NCBI GenBank assembly: GCA_015060685.1
Contig: SUXZ01000001.1
Coordinates: forward strand, 1-64,000
Length of the DNA stretch: 64,000 nt
Source of the DNA: Mediterranea massiliensis
GTDB taxonomy: Bacteria; Bacteroidota; Bacteroidia; Bacteroidales; Bacteroidaceae
Direction of reading: 5' to 3'
The notes under the pieces were generated by a model that was not told the origin of the DNA, did no database searches, and worked only from the letters and a program-made list of their open reading frames with translations. Below, in pieces: positions 20,447-29,585 of the stretch. The position numbers were made by a program, and so were the translations under genes. Every line of letters starts with the position of its first letter. The first letter of the stretch is position 1.

Positions 20447-21073
20447 ATGATAACAGATACAATGATGTTAGATTTTGAAAAGATGAATGGTTTGGTTCCT
20501 GCAATCATTCAAGATGCAGAAACTCAGAAAGTATTGATGCTTGGCTTCATGAATAAAGAGGCCTATGAAAAGACTTTGGAAAGTGGAAAGGTGACTTTCT
20601 TCAGCCGTACAAAGAATCGCTTATGGACAAAAGGCGAGGAAAGTGGAAATTTCTTGAACGTGGTGTCTATGAAGAGCGATTGCGATAACGACACGCTGCT
20701 TATTCAAGTGAATCCGGTTGGGCCGGTTTGCCATACAGGTACTGATACTTGTTGGGGAGAGAAGAACGAACAACCGGTTATGTTCTTCAAGACACTTCAG
20801 GATTTTATTGATAAACGTCATGAAGAGATGCCCGAAGGTTCGTATACCACAAGCTTGTTCCAGTCGGGTATCAACAAAATGGCTCAAAAGGTTGGTGAAG
20901 AAGCTGTTGAAACCGTGATTGAAGCATGCAACGGAACCGATGACCGATTGATTTACGAAGGGGCAGACATGCTGTATCACTTGATTGTGTTGCTCACTTC
21001 GAAAGGATATCGCATTGAAGACTTGGCGCGCGAATTGATGGAGCGTCATAGCATCACTTGGAAGAAACATTAA
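20447..21073 (+). CDS. hisIE: Bifunctional phosphoribosyl-AMP cyclohydrolase / phosphoribosyl-ATP pyrophosphatase
   Basis: Carries out steps 2 and 3 of histidine synthesis in one 208-residue protein. The HisI part (about 1-105) has the zinc-binding cysteines in DCDNDTLL and GPVCHTGTDTCW. The HisE part (about 115-208) has GEEAVETVIEA and an all-helical MazG-like region. Either ATG 20447 or one of two ATGs 15-18 bases later could start it; the first has a GGAAA upstream. The remaining his genes are not in this window. Confidence 0.95.
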   Translation: MITDTMMLDFEKMNGLVPAIIQDAETQKVLMLGFMNKEAYEKTLESGKVTFFSRTKNRLWTKGEESGNFLNVVSMKSDCDNDTLLIQVNPVGPVCHTGTDTCWGEKNEQPVMFFKTLQDFIDKRHEEMPEGSYTTSLFQSGINKMAQKVGEEAVETVIEACNGTDDRLIYEGADMLYHLIVLLTSKGYRIEDLARELMERHSITWKKH

Positions 21074-21082
21074 TAACTGGAT

Positions 21083-21766
21083 ATGGATGACGCGCTAATT
21101 AAATACACAGATGTAACCATCTGCCAACAAGAACTATCGGTATTGGAACATGTTGACTTGGAATTGAAGAAGGGTGAACTTGTTTATCTGATAGGTAAGG
21201 TGGGGTCGGGTAAGACAAGTCTGCTCAAAACATTCTATGGCGAACTTGAAATTGCATCCGGCAATGCCATGGTGTTGGATTATGACATGTGTAGGATTAA
21301 GCGTAAACACATTCCGCATCTGCGTCGTAAGTTGGGTATCGTATTCCAGGATTTCCAACTGTTGACAGATAGGTCGGTTTTTGAAAATCTGGAGTTTGTG
21401 CTCCGTGCCACCGGTTGGAATCATAAGGGAGAGATAAAGGACCGCATTGAGGAGGTGTTGAAGCAGGTAGGCATGAACAACAAAGGATATAAGTTGCCCA
21501 ACGAGCTCTCTGGCGGCGAGCAACAACGCATTGTGATTGCACGTGCCATCTTGAATTCGCCCGATATAATCCTGGCCGATGAACCTACCGGCAATTTGGA
21601 TGTGGAAACCGGGAAGGCCATTGCAGAGTTGCTTCATAATCTGGCAGAAGAGGGAACATTGGTAGTAATGACTACTCACAACCTACAGTTGTTGGAGCAA
21701 TATCCGGGGCGCGTATTCAAATGCGAAAATCATCAAATCTGTGAAGTGCAGAACGAAGAAGAATAA
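21083..21766 (+). CDS. ftsE: FtsE-like ABC ATPase
   Basis: ATP-binding protein of the FtsE type, which with the membrane protein FtsX couples septum formation to peptidoglycan hydrolysis. The 227-residue protein has Walker [10 protein letters not shown] (about 38-46), Q-loop VFQDFQLL, signature [14 protein letters not shown], Walker [13 protein letters not shown] and H-loop TTHN. No ftsX lies next to it; it is ten bases after hisIE and 24 before lysC. The assignment to FtsE rather than another LolD/MacB-type ATPase rests on overall similarity. Confidence 0.8.
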   Translation: MDDALIKYTDVTICQQELSVLEHVDLELKKGELVYLIGKVGSGKTSLLKTFYGELEIASGNAMVLDYDMCRIKRKHIPHLRRKLGIVFQDFQLLTDRSVFENLEFVLRATGWNHKGEIKDRIEEVLKQVGMNNKGYKLPNELSGGEQQRIVIARAILNSPDIILADEPTGNLDVETGKAIAELLHNLAEEGTLVVMTTHNLQLLEQYPGRVFKCENHQICEVQNEEE

Positions 21767-21789
21767 TAGAAACTATAGATAATAAACAT

Positions 21790-23106
21790 ATGAAAGTTTT
21801 AAAGTTTGGAGGTACATCTGTTGGCTCACCTCAACGAATGAAGGAGGTTGCAAAGCTGATTACAGATGGTGAAAAGAAGATTGTAGTTTTGTCTGCTATG
21901 TCGGGCACTACCAATACGTTGGTCGAGATTTCGGATTATCTTTATAAGAAGAATCCCGATGGTGCAAACGAAGTGATTAATCGTTTGGAACGTAAGTATC
22001 AGCAACACATCAACGAGTTGTATGCTACCGAAGAGTATCGTCAGAAAGGTATGGAGTTGCTCAAGGTGCGTTTCGAGTTGTTGCGTTCGTATACAAAAGA
22101 TTTGTTTACCTTGTTCGAAGAACGTATTGTCTTGGCTCAAGGCGAATTGCTTTCAACAACCATGGTAAACTACTATTTACAAGAACAAGGATACAAGTCG
22201 GCATTGCTTCCGGCACTTGATTTCATGCGTACAGATAAGAACTCCGAGCCCGATTTGGCCTACATCAAGGAGCGTCTTGCCCAACAATTGGAGGCCAACC
22301 CGGATGCTGATATCTATATCACACAAGGTTTTATCTGTCGCAATGCGTATGGCGAAGTGGATAACCTTCAACGAGGCGGAAGCGATTATAGTGCCTCTTT
22401 GATTGGTGCAGCCGTAAAGGCCGATGAAATACAAATCTGGACAGACATTGATGGTATGCATAACAACGATCCGCGTGTAGTGGACAAAACATCACCAGTT
22501 CGTCATCTGCATTTTGAAGAGGCTGCTGAGTTGGCCTATTTCGGTGCCAAGATTCTTCACCCAACTTGTATTCAGCCGGCTAAGTATGCCAATATTCCTG
22601 TTCGTTTGTTGAACACAATGGACCCCAAAGCAGAAGGTACCATGATTTCCAATGAAACAGAGAAAGGAAAAATCAAGGCCGTTGCCGCTAAAGAGAATAT
22701 TACCGCTATCAAGATTAAGTCGAGCCGAATGTTGTTGGCTCACGGTTTTTTGCGTAAGGTATTCGAAATCTTCGAGAAGTATCAGACTTCTATCGATATG
22801 ATTTGTACATCTGAGGTGGGTGTGTCTGTATCAATAGACAACGTGAAGCACTTGAATGAAATCTTGGACGAATTGCGTAAGTATGGTACGGTTACGGTAG
22901 ATCATAACATGTGTATCGTTTGTGTGGTTGGCGATTTGGAATGGGAGAATGTAGGTTTCGAAGCTAAGGCACTCGATGCAATGCGCGACATACCTGTGCG
23001 TATGATTTCGTTTGGTGGTAGCAACTACAATATCTCTTTCCTGATTCGTGAATGTGATAAGAAGGCTGCTTTGCAATCACTTAGCGATCAGTTGTTTAAT
23101 AATTAA
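21790..23106 (+). CDS. lysC: Aspartokinase
   Basis: Phosphorylates aspartate, the first step to lysine, threonine and methionine. The 438-residue protein is monofunctional. It starts MKVLKFGGTSVGSPQRM (amino-acid kinase domain, to about 290), contains RGGSDYSASLIGAA, and ends with tandem ACT domains that would bind feedback effectors (TSEVGVSVSIDN). It is followed six bases later by lysA, so the two ends of the lysine pathway are cotranscribed. Confidence 0.95.
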   Translation: MKVLKFGGTSVGSPQRMKEVAKLITDGEKKIVVLSAMSGTTNTLVEISDYLYKKNPDGANEVINRLERKYQQHINELYATEEYRQKGMELLKVRFELLRSYTKDLFTLFEERIVLAQGELLSTTMVNYYLQEQGYKSALLPALDFMRTDKNSEPDLAYIKERLAQQLEANPDADIYITQGFICRNAYGEVDNLQRGGSDYSASLIGAAVKADEIQIWTDIDGMHNNDPRVVDKTSPVRHLHFEEAAELAYFGAKILHPTCIQPAKYANIPVRLLNTMDPKAEGTMISNETEKGKIKAVAAKENITAIKIKSSRMLLAHGFLRKVFEIFEKYQTSIDMICTSEVGVSVSIDNVKHLNEILDELRKYGTVTVDHNMCIVCVVGDLEWENVGFEAKALDAMRDIPVRMISFGGSNYNISFLIRECDKKAALQSLSDQLFNN

Positions 23107-23112
23107 TACCGT

Positions 23113-24273
23113 ATGAATACAATATTCCCTATAGAGGAACTACGTAAGCTGCCCACTCCATTCTATTACTACGACGTGGATTTGTTGCGCCAGACGCTTT
23201 CGGCTATAGCGAAAGAGGCTTCGAAGTATGAGAAATTTGAAGTTCACTATGCTATCAAAGCCAATGCAAATCCGAAGTTGTTGAAGGTGATTCGTACAAG
23301 TGGATTGGGTGCCGATTGCGTAAGTGGCGGGGAAGTTCAAGCCTCTTTGGATGCAGGTTTCCCTAACGACAAGATTGTATTTGCCGGTGTGGGAAAAGCC
23401 GATTGGGAGATTAATCTGGGTTTGGATAATGATATCTTCTGTTTCAATGTAGAGTCATTGGCCGAGTTAGAGGTAATCAACGAATTGGCCAGCTTGAAAA
23501 ACAAGGTGGCTAATGTTGCGTTCCGCATCAATCCGAATGTGGGTGCTCATACGCATGCGAACATTACTACCGGACTTGCTGAAAATAAATTCGGTATCAG
23601 TATGGAGGATATGATTCCAATTATCCAAAAGGCATCTGCGATGAGCAATGTGAAGTTTATAGGATTGCATTTCCATATTGGTTCGCAAATTTTGGAAATG
23701 GACGACTTTGTGGCTTTATGTCATCGCGTTAACGAGTTGCAAGACATACTGGATGCTAACCAGATTTATGTGGAGAATATAAATGTTGGAGGCGGATTGG
23801 GTATTGATTACGACGCACCTAGCGAGAATCCCATTCCTGATTTTGCAGATTATTTTGCCGTTTATGCCAAGCATCTGAAGTTACGCCCACATCAGACGTT
23901 GCATTTCGAACTTGGCCGTGCGGTAGTAGGACAATGCGGCTCGTTAATCTCCAAGGTACTCTATGTTAAGCAAGGCACCAACAAACAATTTGCTATCCTC
24001 GATGCCGGCATGACCGATTTGATTCGTCCGGCATTGTATCAGGCTCATCATCAGATAGATAATTTGACATCGGAAGAACCTGCTGAAACCTACGATGTAG
24101 TAGGCCCGATATGCGAATCGTCGGATGTATTTGGTAAAGATGTTCGTTTGAATAAAGCCAAGCGGGGCGATTTGTTTGCTCTTCGTTCGGCCGGTGCTTA
24201 TGGCGAAATCATGGCATCGGGCTATAATTGTAGAGCACTCCCAAAAGGATATACTTCTGACGAATTAGCTTAA
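23113..24273 (+). CDS. lysA: Diaminopimelate decarboxylase
   Basis: Decarboxylates meso-DAP to lysine, a PLP fold-type III enzyme of 386 residues. The Schiff-base lysine is in VHYAIKANANPK (near residue 48). The phosphate-binding GGG is in NVGGGLGIDY, and the second-subunit motif CESSDVFGKD supplies the active-site Cys. It ends the operon that began at purU; a strong terminator follows. The DapL-like gene upstream in the window belongs to the same pathway on paper. Confidence 0.95.
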   Translation: MNTIFPIEELRKLPTPFYYYDVDLLRQTLSAIAKEASKYEKFEVHYAIKANANPKLLKVIRTSGLGADCVSGGEVQASLDAGFPNDKIVFAGVGKADWEINLGLDNDIFCFNVESLAELEVINELASLKNKVANVAFRINPNVGAHTHANITTGLAENKFGISMEDMIPIIQKASAMSNVKFIGLHFHIGSQILEMDDFVALCHRVNELQDILDANQIYVENINVGGGLGIDYDAPSENPIPDFADYFAVYAKHLKLRPHQTLHFELGRAVVGQCGSLISKVLYVKQGTNKQFAILDAGMTDLIRPALYQAHHQIDNLTSEEPAETYDVVGPICESSDVFGKDVRLNKAKRGDLFALRSAGAYGEIMASGYNCRALPKGYTSDELA

Positions 24274-24310
24274 TTTAGCTTTATCTGTGGTCAATCCACT
24301 GAACTAATAT

Positions 24311-24348
24311 AAAAGTGAATCTGTTTATGATGGCAGATTCACTTTTTT
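24311..24348 (+). terminator. Terminator after lysA
   Basis: AAAGTGAATCTG pairs with CAGATTCACTTT across a ten-base loop and is followed by a T-run; ferritin starts only a few bases later. Confidence 0.85.
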
Positions 24349-24361
24349 ATTATATAGGCGT

Positions 24362-24844
24362 ATGATTACAGATAAATTACAAAAAGCAATTAATGAGCAG
24401 ATAACGGCTGAGTTATGGTCGTCAAATCTCTATTTGGCTATGTCTTTTTTCCTTGCAAGAAAAGGGTATCCGGGAATGACTATCTGGATGAAGAAACAGG
24501 CTCTTGAAGAGCATGGTCATGCATGCAAGATGGCCGAATATATGATTGGTAGGGGTGGAGTTGTGAAGTTGGACAAACTTGATGTTGTTCCGAACGATTT
24601 CGGTACTCCGCTCGAAATCTTCAAACAAGTGTACGACCATGAGTGTAGGGTTTCGAAAATGATTGATATGCTTGTCGATGTAGCGTCGGCCGAGAAAGAT
24701 TATGCAACGCAAGATTTCTTGTGGGGATTTGTCCGTGAGCAGGTGGATGAAGAGGCTACCGCATTGAGCATTGTTGATATGCTGAAGCATGCCGAATCGG
24801 CCGGTATTTGTTTGATTGACGAACGGCTTGGACAAAGGGCATAA
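24362..24844 (+). CDS. ftnA: Ferritin (non-haem, bacterial type)
   Basis: Iron-storage protein with ferroxidase activity; 160 residues, as usual for bacterial FtnA, which assembles as 24-mers. A four-helix-bundle pattern is visible with ferroxidase ligands in QITAELWSSNLYLAM (Glu17), ALEEHGHACKMAEY (Glu/His) and QVDEEATALSI. It lies between terminators, so it is a single-gene unit. No Fur-like operator was identified. Confidence 0.93.
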   Translation: MITDKLQKAINEQITAELWSSNLYLAMSFFLARKGYPGMTIWMKKQALEEHGHACKMAEYMIGRGGVVKLDKLDVVPNDFGTPLEIFKQVYDHECRVSKMIDMLVDVASAEKDYATQDFLWGFVREQVDEEATALSIVDMLKHAESAGICLIDERLGQRA

Positions 24845-24845
24845 A

Positions 24846-24887
24846 ATTTTCCCTTAATGGAAAATTGTTTTTCCATTAAGGGAAAAT
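24846..24887. terminator. Bidirectional terminator between ftnA and kbl
   Basis: A perfect 19-bp stem (24846-24864 with 24869-24887) and a TTGT loop, flanked by A and T runs. It serves both convergent genes. Confidence 0.85.
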
Positions 24888-24907
24888 AGTTTTTATGTAT
24901 AGCTGGC

Positions 24908-26095
24908 TTATTTCAGCACACCCAATTCCTTGCCTACTTTGATGAAGGCATTGATGCATTTATCAAGGTGTTCGCGGTTGTGTCCGGCAGATAGTTGGAC
25001 GCGGATGCGTGCTTCTCCCTTCGGTACAACAGGGTAGTAGAAACCGGTTACGTAGATTCCCTCTTCCTGCATGCGTGCGGCATAGATTTGAGAGAGCTTG
25101 GCATCGTATAGCATTACGGCACAGATGGCACTTTGTGTTGGCTTGATGTCGAAGCCGGCTTCGGTCATTTTGTCGCGGAAGTAGTTGACGTTTTCTACCA
25201 ACTTGTCGTGCAATTCGTTGCTTTCGTCCAACATCTTGAATACCTCGATGCTTGCTCCGATTACTGCTGGTGCTACAGAGTTGGAGAAGAGGTATGGACG
25301 GCTACGTTGGCGTAGCAAGTCGATAATCTCTTTCTTGCCGGTAGTAAATCCGCCCATCGCACCGCCGAAGGCTTTGCCTAATGTGCCGGTATAGATATCT
25401 ACGCGTTCGTAGGTGTTGTACAGTTCGCTAACACCATGTCCGGTAGGACCAACAACACCGGCCGAGTGCGATTCGTCTACCATTACCAAAGCATCGTATT
25501 TTTCGGCTAGGTCGCAAATCTTATCTACGGGCGCTACATTGCCATCCATAGAGAATACACCATCGGTCACGATGATGCGGAAGCGTTGTGCTTGTGCCTC
25601 TTGCAAGCATTTTTCCAACTCTTCCATATTGGCATTGGCATAGCGGTATCGCTTGGCTTTACAAAGGCGTACACCATCAATGATAGAGGCATGGTTCAAT
25701 GCATCGGAGATGATGGCATCCTCTTCGGTGAACAACGGTTCGAACACGCCACCATTGGCATCGAAACATGCGGCATAAAGAATGGTGTCTTCGGTGTGGA
25801 AATAGTTGGAGATGGCGGCTTCGAGTTGCTTGTGGATGTCTTGCGTACCGCAAATGAAGCGTACCGATGACATGCCATAGCCGCGTTCTTCCATCATTTT
25901 CGATGCGGCTTTTATCAAACGAGGGTGATTGGATAGGCCCAAATAGTTGTTTGCACAAAAATTCAGCACTTCTTTTCCATTCACATCAATCACGGCTTGT
26001 TGAGGACTTTCAATCAAGCGTTCGCTTTTGTAAAGTCCGGCTTCTTTTATCTCGGCAAGCGTGTTGCAAAGGTGTGTTTTTAGTTTTCCGTACAT
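24908..26095 (-). CDS. kbl: 2-amino-3-ketobutyrate CoA ligase
   Basis: PLP enzyme that cleaves 2-amino-3-ketobutyrate with CoA to glycine and acetyl-CoA. The 395 residues match the family length. Visible features are NNYLGLSNHP, the Asp in VMVDESHSAGVVG, and the Schiff-base Lys241 in YTGTLGKAFGGAMGG. It is divergent from the threonine dehydrogenase at 26249, which makes its substrate, so the two form the threonine-to-glycine pathway. Confidence 0.95.
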   Translation of the reverse strand: MYGKLKTHLCNTLAEIKEAGLYKSERLIESPQQAVIDVNGKEVLNFCANNYLGLSNHPRLIKAASKMMEERGYGMSSVRFICGTQDIHKQLEAAISNYFHTEDTILYAACFDANGGVFEPLFTEEDAIISDALNHASIIDGVRLCKAKRYRYANANMEELEKCLQEAQAQRFRIIVTDGVFSMDGNVAPVDKICDLAEKYDALVMVDESHSAGVVGPTGHGVSELYNTYERVDIYTGTLGKAFGGAMGGFTTGKKEIIDLLRQRSRPYLFSNSVAPAVIGASIEVFKMLDESNELHDKLVENVNYFRDKMTEAGFDIKPTQSAICAVMLYDAKLSQIYAARMQEEGIYVTGFYYPVVPKGEARIRVQLSAGHNREHLDKCINAFIKVGKELGVLK

Positions 26096-26203
26096 AGCTA
26101 TTTTACTTAATGTTTTATACTTTTTAGTTTAGGATAGGCAAAGTACATGATTTTTATTGGAATTTCCAATAGCAAACTGATAGAAAAATGAAAAAAAATG
26201 CAG

Positions 26204-26211
26204 TATCTTTG
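26204..26211 (+). promoter_or_regulatory. -7 box for threonine dehydrogenase
   Basis: TATCTTTG, 37 bases before the ATG, matches TAnnTTTG. No clear TTTG lies 19 bases upstream. Confidence 0.45.
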
Positions 26212-26248
26212 TGCGTCTAAATAATGTAACTATTAAAAAATCATTTGT

Positions 26249-27211
26249 ATGAAGAACATTTTGGTTATTGGTGCCACCGGACAGATTGGTTCGGAATTGA
26301 CGATAGAGTTGCGTAAACGATATGGAGATGACCATGTTGTGGCTGGATATATCCCCAGTGCATTACCACAAGGAATATTGAAATCGTCGGGGCCTTCTGC
26401 TATTGCCGATGTTACTGACCGCCAATCCATTGAAGTTGTATGTCGCCAATTTAAGATAGATACTATTTACAATCTTGCGGCCTTGCTATCGGTTGTTGCT
26501 GAAAGCCGTCCGGCTATGGCTTGGAAGATTGGTATCGATGGTTTGTGGAATGTGTTGGAAGTGGCTCGCGAGTATAATTGTGCGGTGTTTACACCGAGTT
26601 CAATCGGCTCGTTTGGCGAAGCTACTCCGCGCGTGAATACACCCCAAGACACCATTCAACGTCCGCAAACCATGTATGGCGTCACCAAAGTAACAACCGA
26701 ATTGTTAAGCGATTATTACTATACAAAATATGGTGTAGATACTCGCTCGGTGCGTTTCCCTGGTATTATTTCGAACGTAACTCCTCCGGGTGGAGGTACA
26801 ACCGACTATGCCGTGGATATTTTCTATTCGGCGGTGAAAGGCGAGAAGTTTGTTTGCCCCATTAAGGAAGGTACTTACATGGACATGATGTATATGCCCG
26901 ATGCGATAAATGCCGCTATTTCGTTGATGGAAGCAGCACCGGCAAGATTGAAACATAGAAATGCCTTTAATATTACGGCAATGAGCTTCGATCCGGAAGG
27001 TATTTATCAAGCTATCAAGAAGTATGTACCCGATTTCGAGATGGAATATGCCATCGATCCGTTGAAACAATCCATTGCAGATAGTTGGCCAAATAGTCTG
27101 GACGACTCGTGTGCCCGTAACGAATGGGATTGGAAACCTCAATTCGATTTGGATTCGATGACCAAAGATATGTTGGAAAAGTTGCGTATAAAGCTAAATA
27201 TTGAAAAGTAA
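26249..27211 (+). CDS. tdh: L-threonine 3-dehydrogenase, SDR type
   Basis: Extended short-chain dehydrogenase of 320 residues. It has the Rossmann start ILVIGATGQIGSELT, the SDR Tyr/Lys pair in MYGVTKVTTE and the substrate-side PGGGTTDYAVDIF block typical of NAD-dependent threonine dehydrogenases of this class. It oxidises threonine to 2-amino-3-ketobutyrate. The function is reinforced by the divergently transcribed kbl. It differs from the zinc-dependent Tdh of enterobacteria. The following lipoprotein gene starts three bases after its stop. Confidence 0.9.
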   Translation: MKNILVIGATGQIGSELTIELRKRYGDDHVVAGYIPSALPQGILKSSGPSAIADVTDRQSIEVVCRQFKIDTIYNLAALLSVVAESRPAMAWKIGIDGLWNVLEVAREYNCAVFTPSSIGSFGEATPRVNTPQDTIQRPQTMYGVTKVTTELLSDYYYTKYGVDTRSVRFPGIISNVTPPGGGTTDYAVDIFYSAVKGEKFVCPIKEGTYMDMMYMPDAINAAISLMEAAPARLKHRNAFNITAMSFDPEGIYQAIKKYVPDFEMEYAIDPLKQSIADSWPNSLDDSCARNEWDWKPQFDLDSMTKDMLEKLRIKLNIEK

Positions 27212-27213
27212 AC

Positions 27214-28080
27214 ATGAATAGAATCCTTGCATCACTTGTCTGCCTGATTGCTCTGATTGCTTGCAAGCAACAACCGAAAGTATATCAGCAGATTACGTCG
27301 GAAAATGTTGAAGTGCCGGTGATAGATACCATCGACATTTCATTGTCCGATTCGTTGGAGATGCAAGAGATATTCAGCGACAAGACATATCCCGAAAAGC
27401 AACGGAGTTGGGAATCGTTCGGTGATTTCTTGATTACCTTTGTTTCCGATTCGTTGGAGCAAGTAAAGCGGATAGATTTTCCGTTGAAATATCAATCGAA
27501 CAACAACACTCAGACAATCGTGCAAGCATCGTGGAGATACGATAGCCTGTTTCTTGCGGAAAATTGCTATACCATGCTTTTCGACGATGAGGCCGATATG
27601 GAGATGATTGGCGATACGCTTCAGCATAACGTCCGACTGGATTGGTATCTTTTGAACGAGAAGGTGTTGAAGTGCTATCAATTTGTTGCTACCCATGGAA
27701 AATGGATTCTGAACGGCATTGAAGAGACAAAGCGGAAGGATTCGGATAACGATTTCATTAGTTTCTATACTCGTTTTGTGAACGATAGTATTTTCCAACG
27801 CAAACACATTTGCATGCCATTGCAATATGTAACATTAGATCCCGATGACGAATTCTCCGTCCTGGAAACTTCGCTCGACATCGATCAATGGTTTGCTTTC
27901 AAGCCTCTTTTGCCTATCAGGTATTTGTCAAACATTGCTTATGGCCAGTCGAATGATGAAACTTCGAAGGTAAAGATTGTAAAGGTGAGCGGCTTGGATA
28001 ATGGATACACTACCATCTACTATTTCAGACGTTTGTCCAAAGGGTGGGAGTTGTATAGATACGAAGATACAAGCATATAA
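27214..28080 (+). CDS. DUF4348-like lipoprotein
   Basis: A 288-residue predicted lipoprotein: a short hydrophobic signal is followed by the lipobox LIAC with Cys17. The rest is acidic and soluble, with no membrane segment, and resembles the Bacteroidales family DUF4348 (central block DSLEQVKRIDFPL and repeated ISFYTRFVNDSIFQ). Function is unknown. The three-base gap to tdh makes cotranscription certain in practice, but I see no mechanistic link to threonine degradation. Family assignment is from memory. Confidence 0.75.
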   Translation: MNRILASLVCLIALIACKQQPKVYQQITSENVEVPVIDTIDISLSDSLEMQEIFSDKTYPEKQRSWESFGDFLITFVSDSLEQVKRIDFPLKYQSNNNTQTIVQASWRYDSLFLAENCYTMLFDDEADMEMIGDTLQHNVRLDWYLLNEKVLKCYQFVATHGKWILNGIEETKRKDSDNDFISFYTRFVNDSIFQRKHICMPLQYVTLDPDDEFSVLETSLDIDQWFAFKPLLPIRYLSNIAYGQSNDETSKVKIVKVSGLDNGYTTIYYFRRLSKGWELYRYEDTSI

Positions 28081-28097
28081 TAAAATAGGCTAAGTAT

Positions 28098-28859
28098 ATG
28101 AAGTTGAGAATATTGGGAAGTGGAACATCGACGGGCGTACCCGAGATAGGGTGCCAATGCGAAGTGTGTACATCCGGCGACATTCGCGACAAGCGTTTGC
28201 GTGCGTCTGCATTGTTGCATACCGGCACTGAACATATTTTGATAGATTGCGGCCCGGATTTTCGCGAACAGATGTTACGTCTGGATACCTTTCCGAAATT
28301 GGATGCCGTGTTGCTGACTCATGAACACTACGACCATGTGGGTGGATTGGATGATTTGCGTCCGTTTTGTAAGTTTGGCGAGATTCCCGTCGTAGCCGAC
28401 AATTATGCTGCTACGCATCTTAGGGAGCGGATGCCCTATTGCTTTGGCGAAAATCTCTATCCTGGTGTACCTAAGATTTATTTGCAAGAAGCCACTCCCG
28501 GTATGCCGTTTACCATAGGACAAACTTCCATCATTCCCATTCAAGTGATGCATGGAAAATTGCCGATACTGGGCTACCGCATCGGTGCTTTGGGATATGT
28601 AACGGATATGCTGACGATGCCCGAAGAATCCTATCAGATACTCGAAGGAGTTGACGTGTTGGTAATAAATGCTTTGCGCGTAAAACCGCATCCAACGCAT
28701 CAAAGCATTGACGAGGCTGTCGAAGTGGCCAAGCGCATTGGTGCTAAAGAAACATATTTCATTCACATGAGCCATCATGCGGGATTGCATGCCGATATTT
28801 CAACGAAATTGCCTCCTCATCTCCACTTCGCCTACGATGGCATTGAGATTGTTTTTTAG
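28098..28859 (+). CDS. PhnP-like metallo-beta-lactamase-fold hydrolase
   Basis: A 253-residue metallohydrolase. The metal motif HxHxDH is in LLTHEHYDHVGGLDD, with later ligands in THEHYD, FIHMSHHAG and D in YVTDM. An N-terminal zinc-finger-like GCQCEVCTSGD recalls PhnP, a cyclic phosphodiesterase. The exact substrate is not deducible. It follows the DUF4348 gene by 17 bases, probably as the last gene of the tdh operon. Confidence 0.85.
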   Translation: MKLRILGSGTSTGVPEIGCQCEVCTSGDIRDKRLRASALLHTGTEHILIDCGPDFREQMLRLDTFPKLDAVLLTHEHYDHVGGLDDLRPFCKFGEIPVVADNYAATHLRERMPYCFGENLYPGVPKIYLQEATPGMPFTIGQTSIIPIQVMHGKLPILGYRIGALGYVTDMLTMPEESYQILEGVDVLVINALRVKPHPTHQSIDEAVEVAKRIGAKETYFIHMSHHAGLHADISTKLPPHLHFAYDGIEIVF

Positions 28860-28861
28860 GA

Positions 28862-28950
28862 AGTAGATTTTTGCTTCGTTTTGCGCAACCTATTCCGTGG
28901 ATGCACGCAATGCATTCCGTGCGTTTGCGCATACTATTCCGTAGATGGCG
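28862..28950. repeat. Intergenic quasi-repeats around ATTCCGT
   Basis: Three copies of ATTCCGTnnnTG at about 28904-28950, interleaved with two copies of TTTGCGCA. This is the third distinct local repeat tract in the window. Confidence 0.55.
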
Positions 28951-28962
28951 GATGTATAGGAT

Positions 28963-29004
28963 ATAAAAACACAAGAGCTATGCCGCGGCATAGCTCTTGT
29001 GTTG
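28963..29004. terminator. Bidirectional terminator between PhnP-like and DUF3127 genes
   Basis: AACACAAGAGCTATGCC pairs perfectly with GGCATAGCTCTTGTGTT across two bases; the A-run upstream becomes a T-run on the minus strand. Confidence 0.75.
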
Positions 29005-29030
29005 ATATAAAAGGTTGGTAAAAATGTGCA

Positions 29031-29408
29031 TTAAAAAGGAAGGTCGTCGTTACTATCTCCACTCAAGAAATCGGGTGTTGTTGCCGGTGCGGGTGGAGGA
29101 AGTGGTGCGCCTTGTTCGTTGGCGGCGGCTGGTGTAGCACTTGCTCGTTCAACTTTCCATGCGCGGATGGAGTTGAACCAACGATCTTGCCATTGGCGTG
29201 CATCGATATCGAACGATACGGTTAGCTCTTCGCCCATTTGGATGTTGAATTGCTCTATTTTATCGGCGCCAAACACGTCGAAACACATTTTGCGAGGGTA
29301 TTGTGCATGGTCTTCTATAACGTATTCCTGCACTTTCCATTCGTTGCCAGATTTTGAAACTCCGCCTCGTTGCGGTAGTATAGCGATGATTTTTCCAGTA
29401 AATTCCAT
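29031..29408 (-). CDS. DUF3127 protein, SSB-like
   Basis: A 125-residue protein starting at ATG 29408 (MEFTGKIIAILPQRGG); an in-frame upstream start would add 15 poorly conserved residues. The first 95 residues look like a DUF3127 OB-fold domain with aromatic residues (WKVQEYVIED, DARQWQDRWFNSIRAWKVE). A Pro/Ala-rich linker then leads to an acidic tip ending SNDDLPF. That layout, OB-fold, disordered linker and acidic tip ending in Pro-Phe, is the layout of single-stranded DNA-binding proteins. It is divergent from dnaN. A DNA-replication role is an inference. Confidence 0.8.
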   Translation of the reverse strand: MEFTGKIIAILPQRGGVSKSGNEWKVQEYVIEDHAQYPRKMCFDVFGADKIEQFNIQMGEELTVSFDIDARQWQDRWFNSIRAWKVERASATPAAANEQGAPLPPPAPATTPDFLSGDSNDDLPF

Positions 29409-29585
29409 AGTGTTGTTTTTAAATGATGCGGCGAAGTTACGATTTTTTAGCAAAAAACCTTCAATGTTGCGTTGATTTTCTTAAAATATTTCTTTGTAGA
29501 TGGAAATACTTTTGTTAATTTTGTCGGTTACTAATATCATATATTGTAATGAGTCAAAATAATAAAAATTTAATAGTATAGTTTT

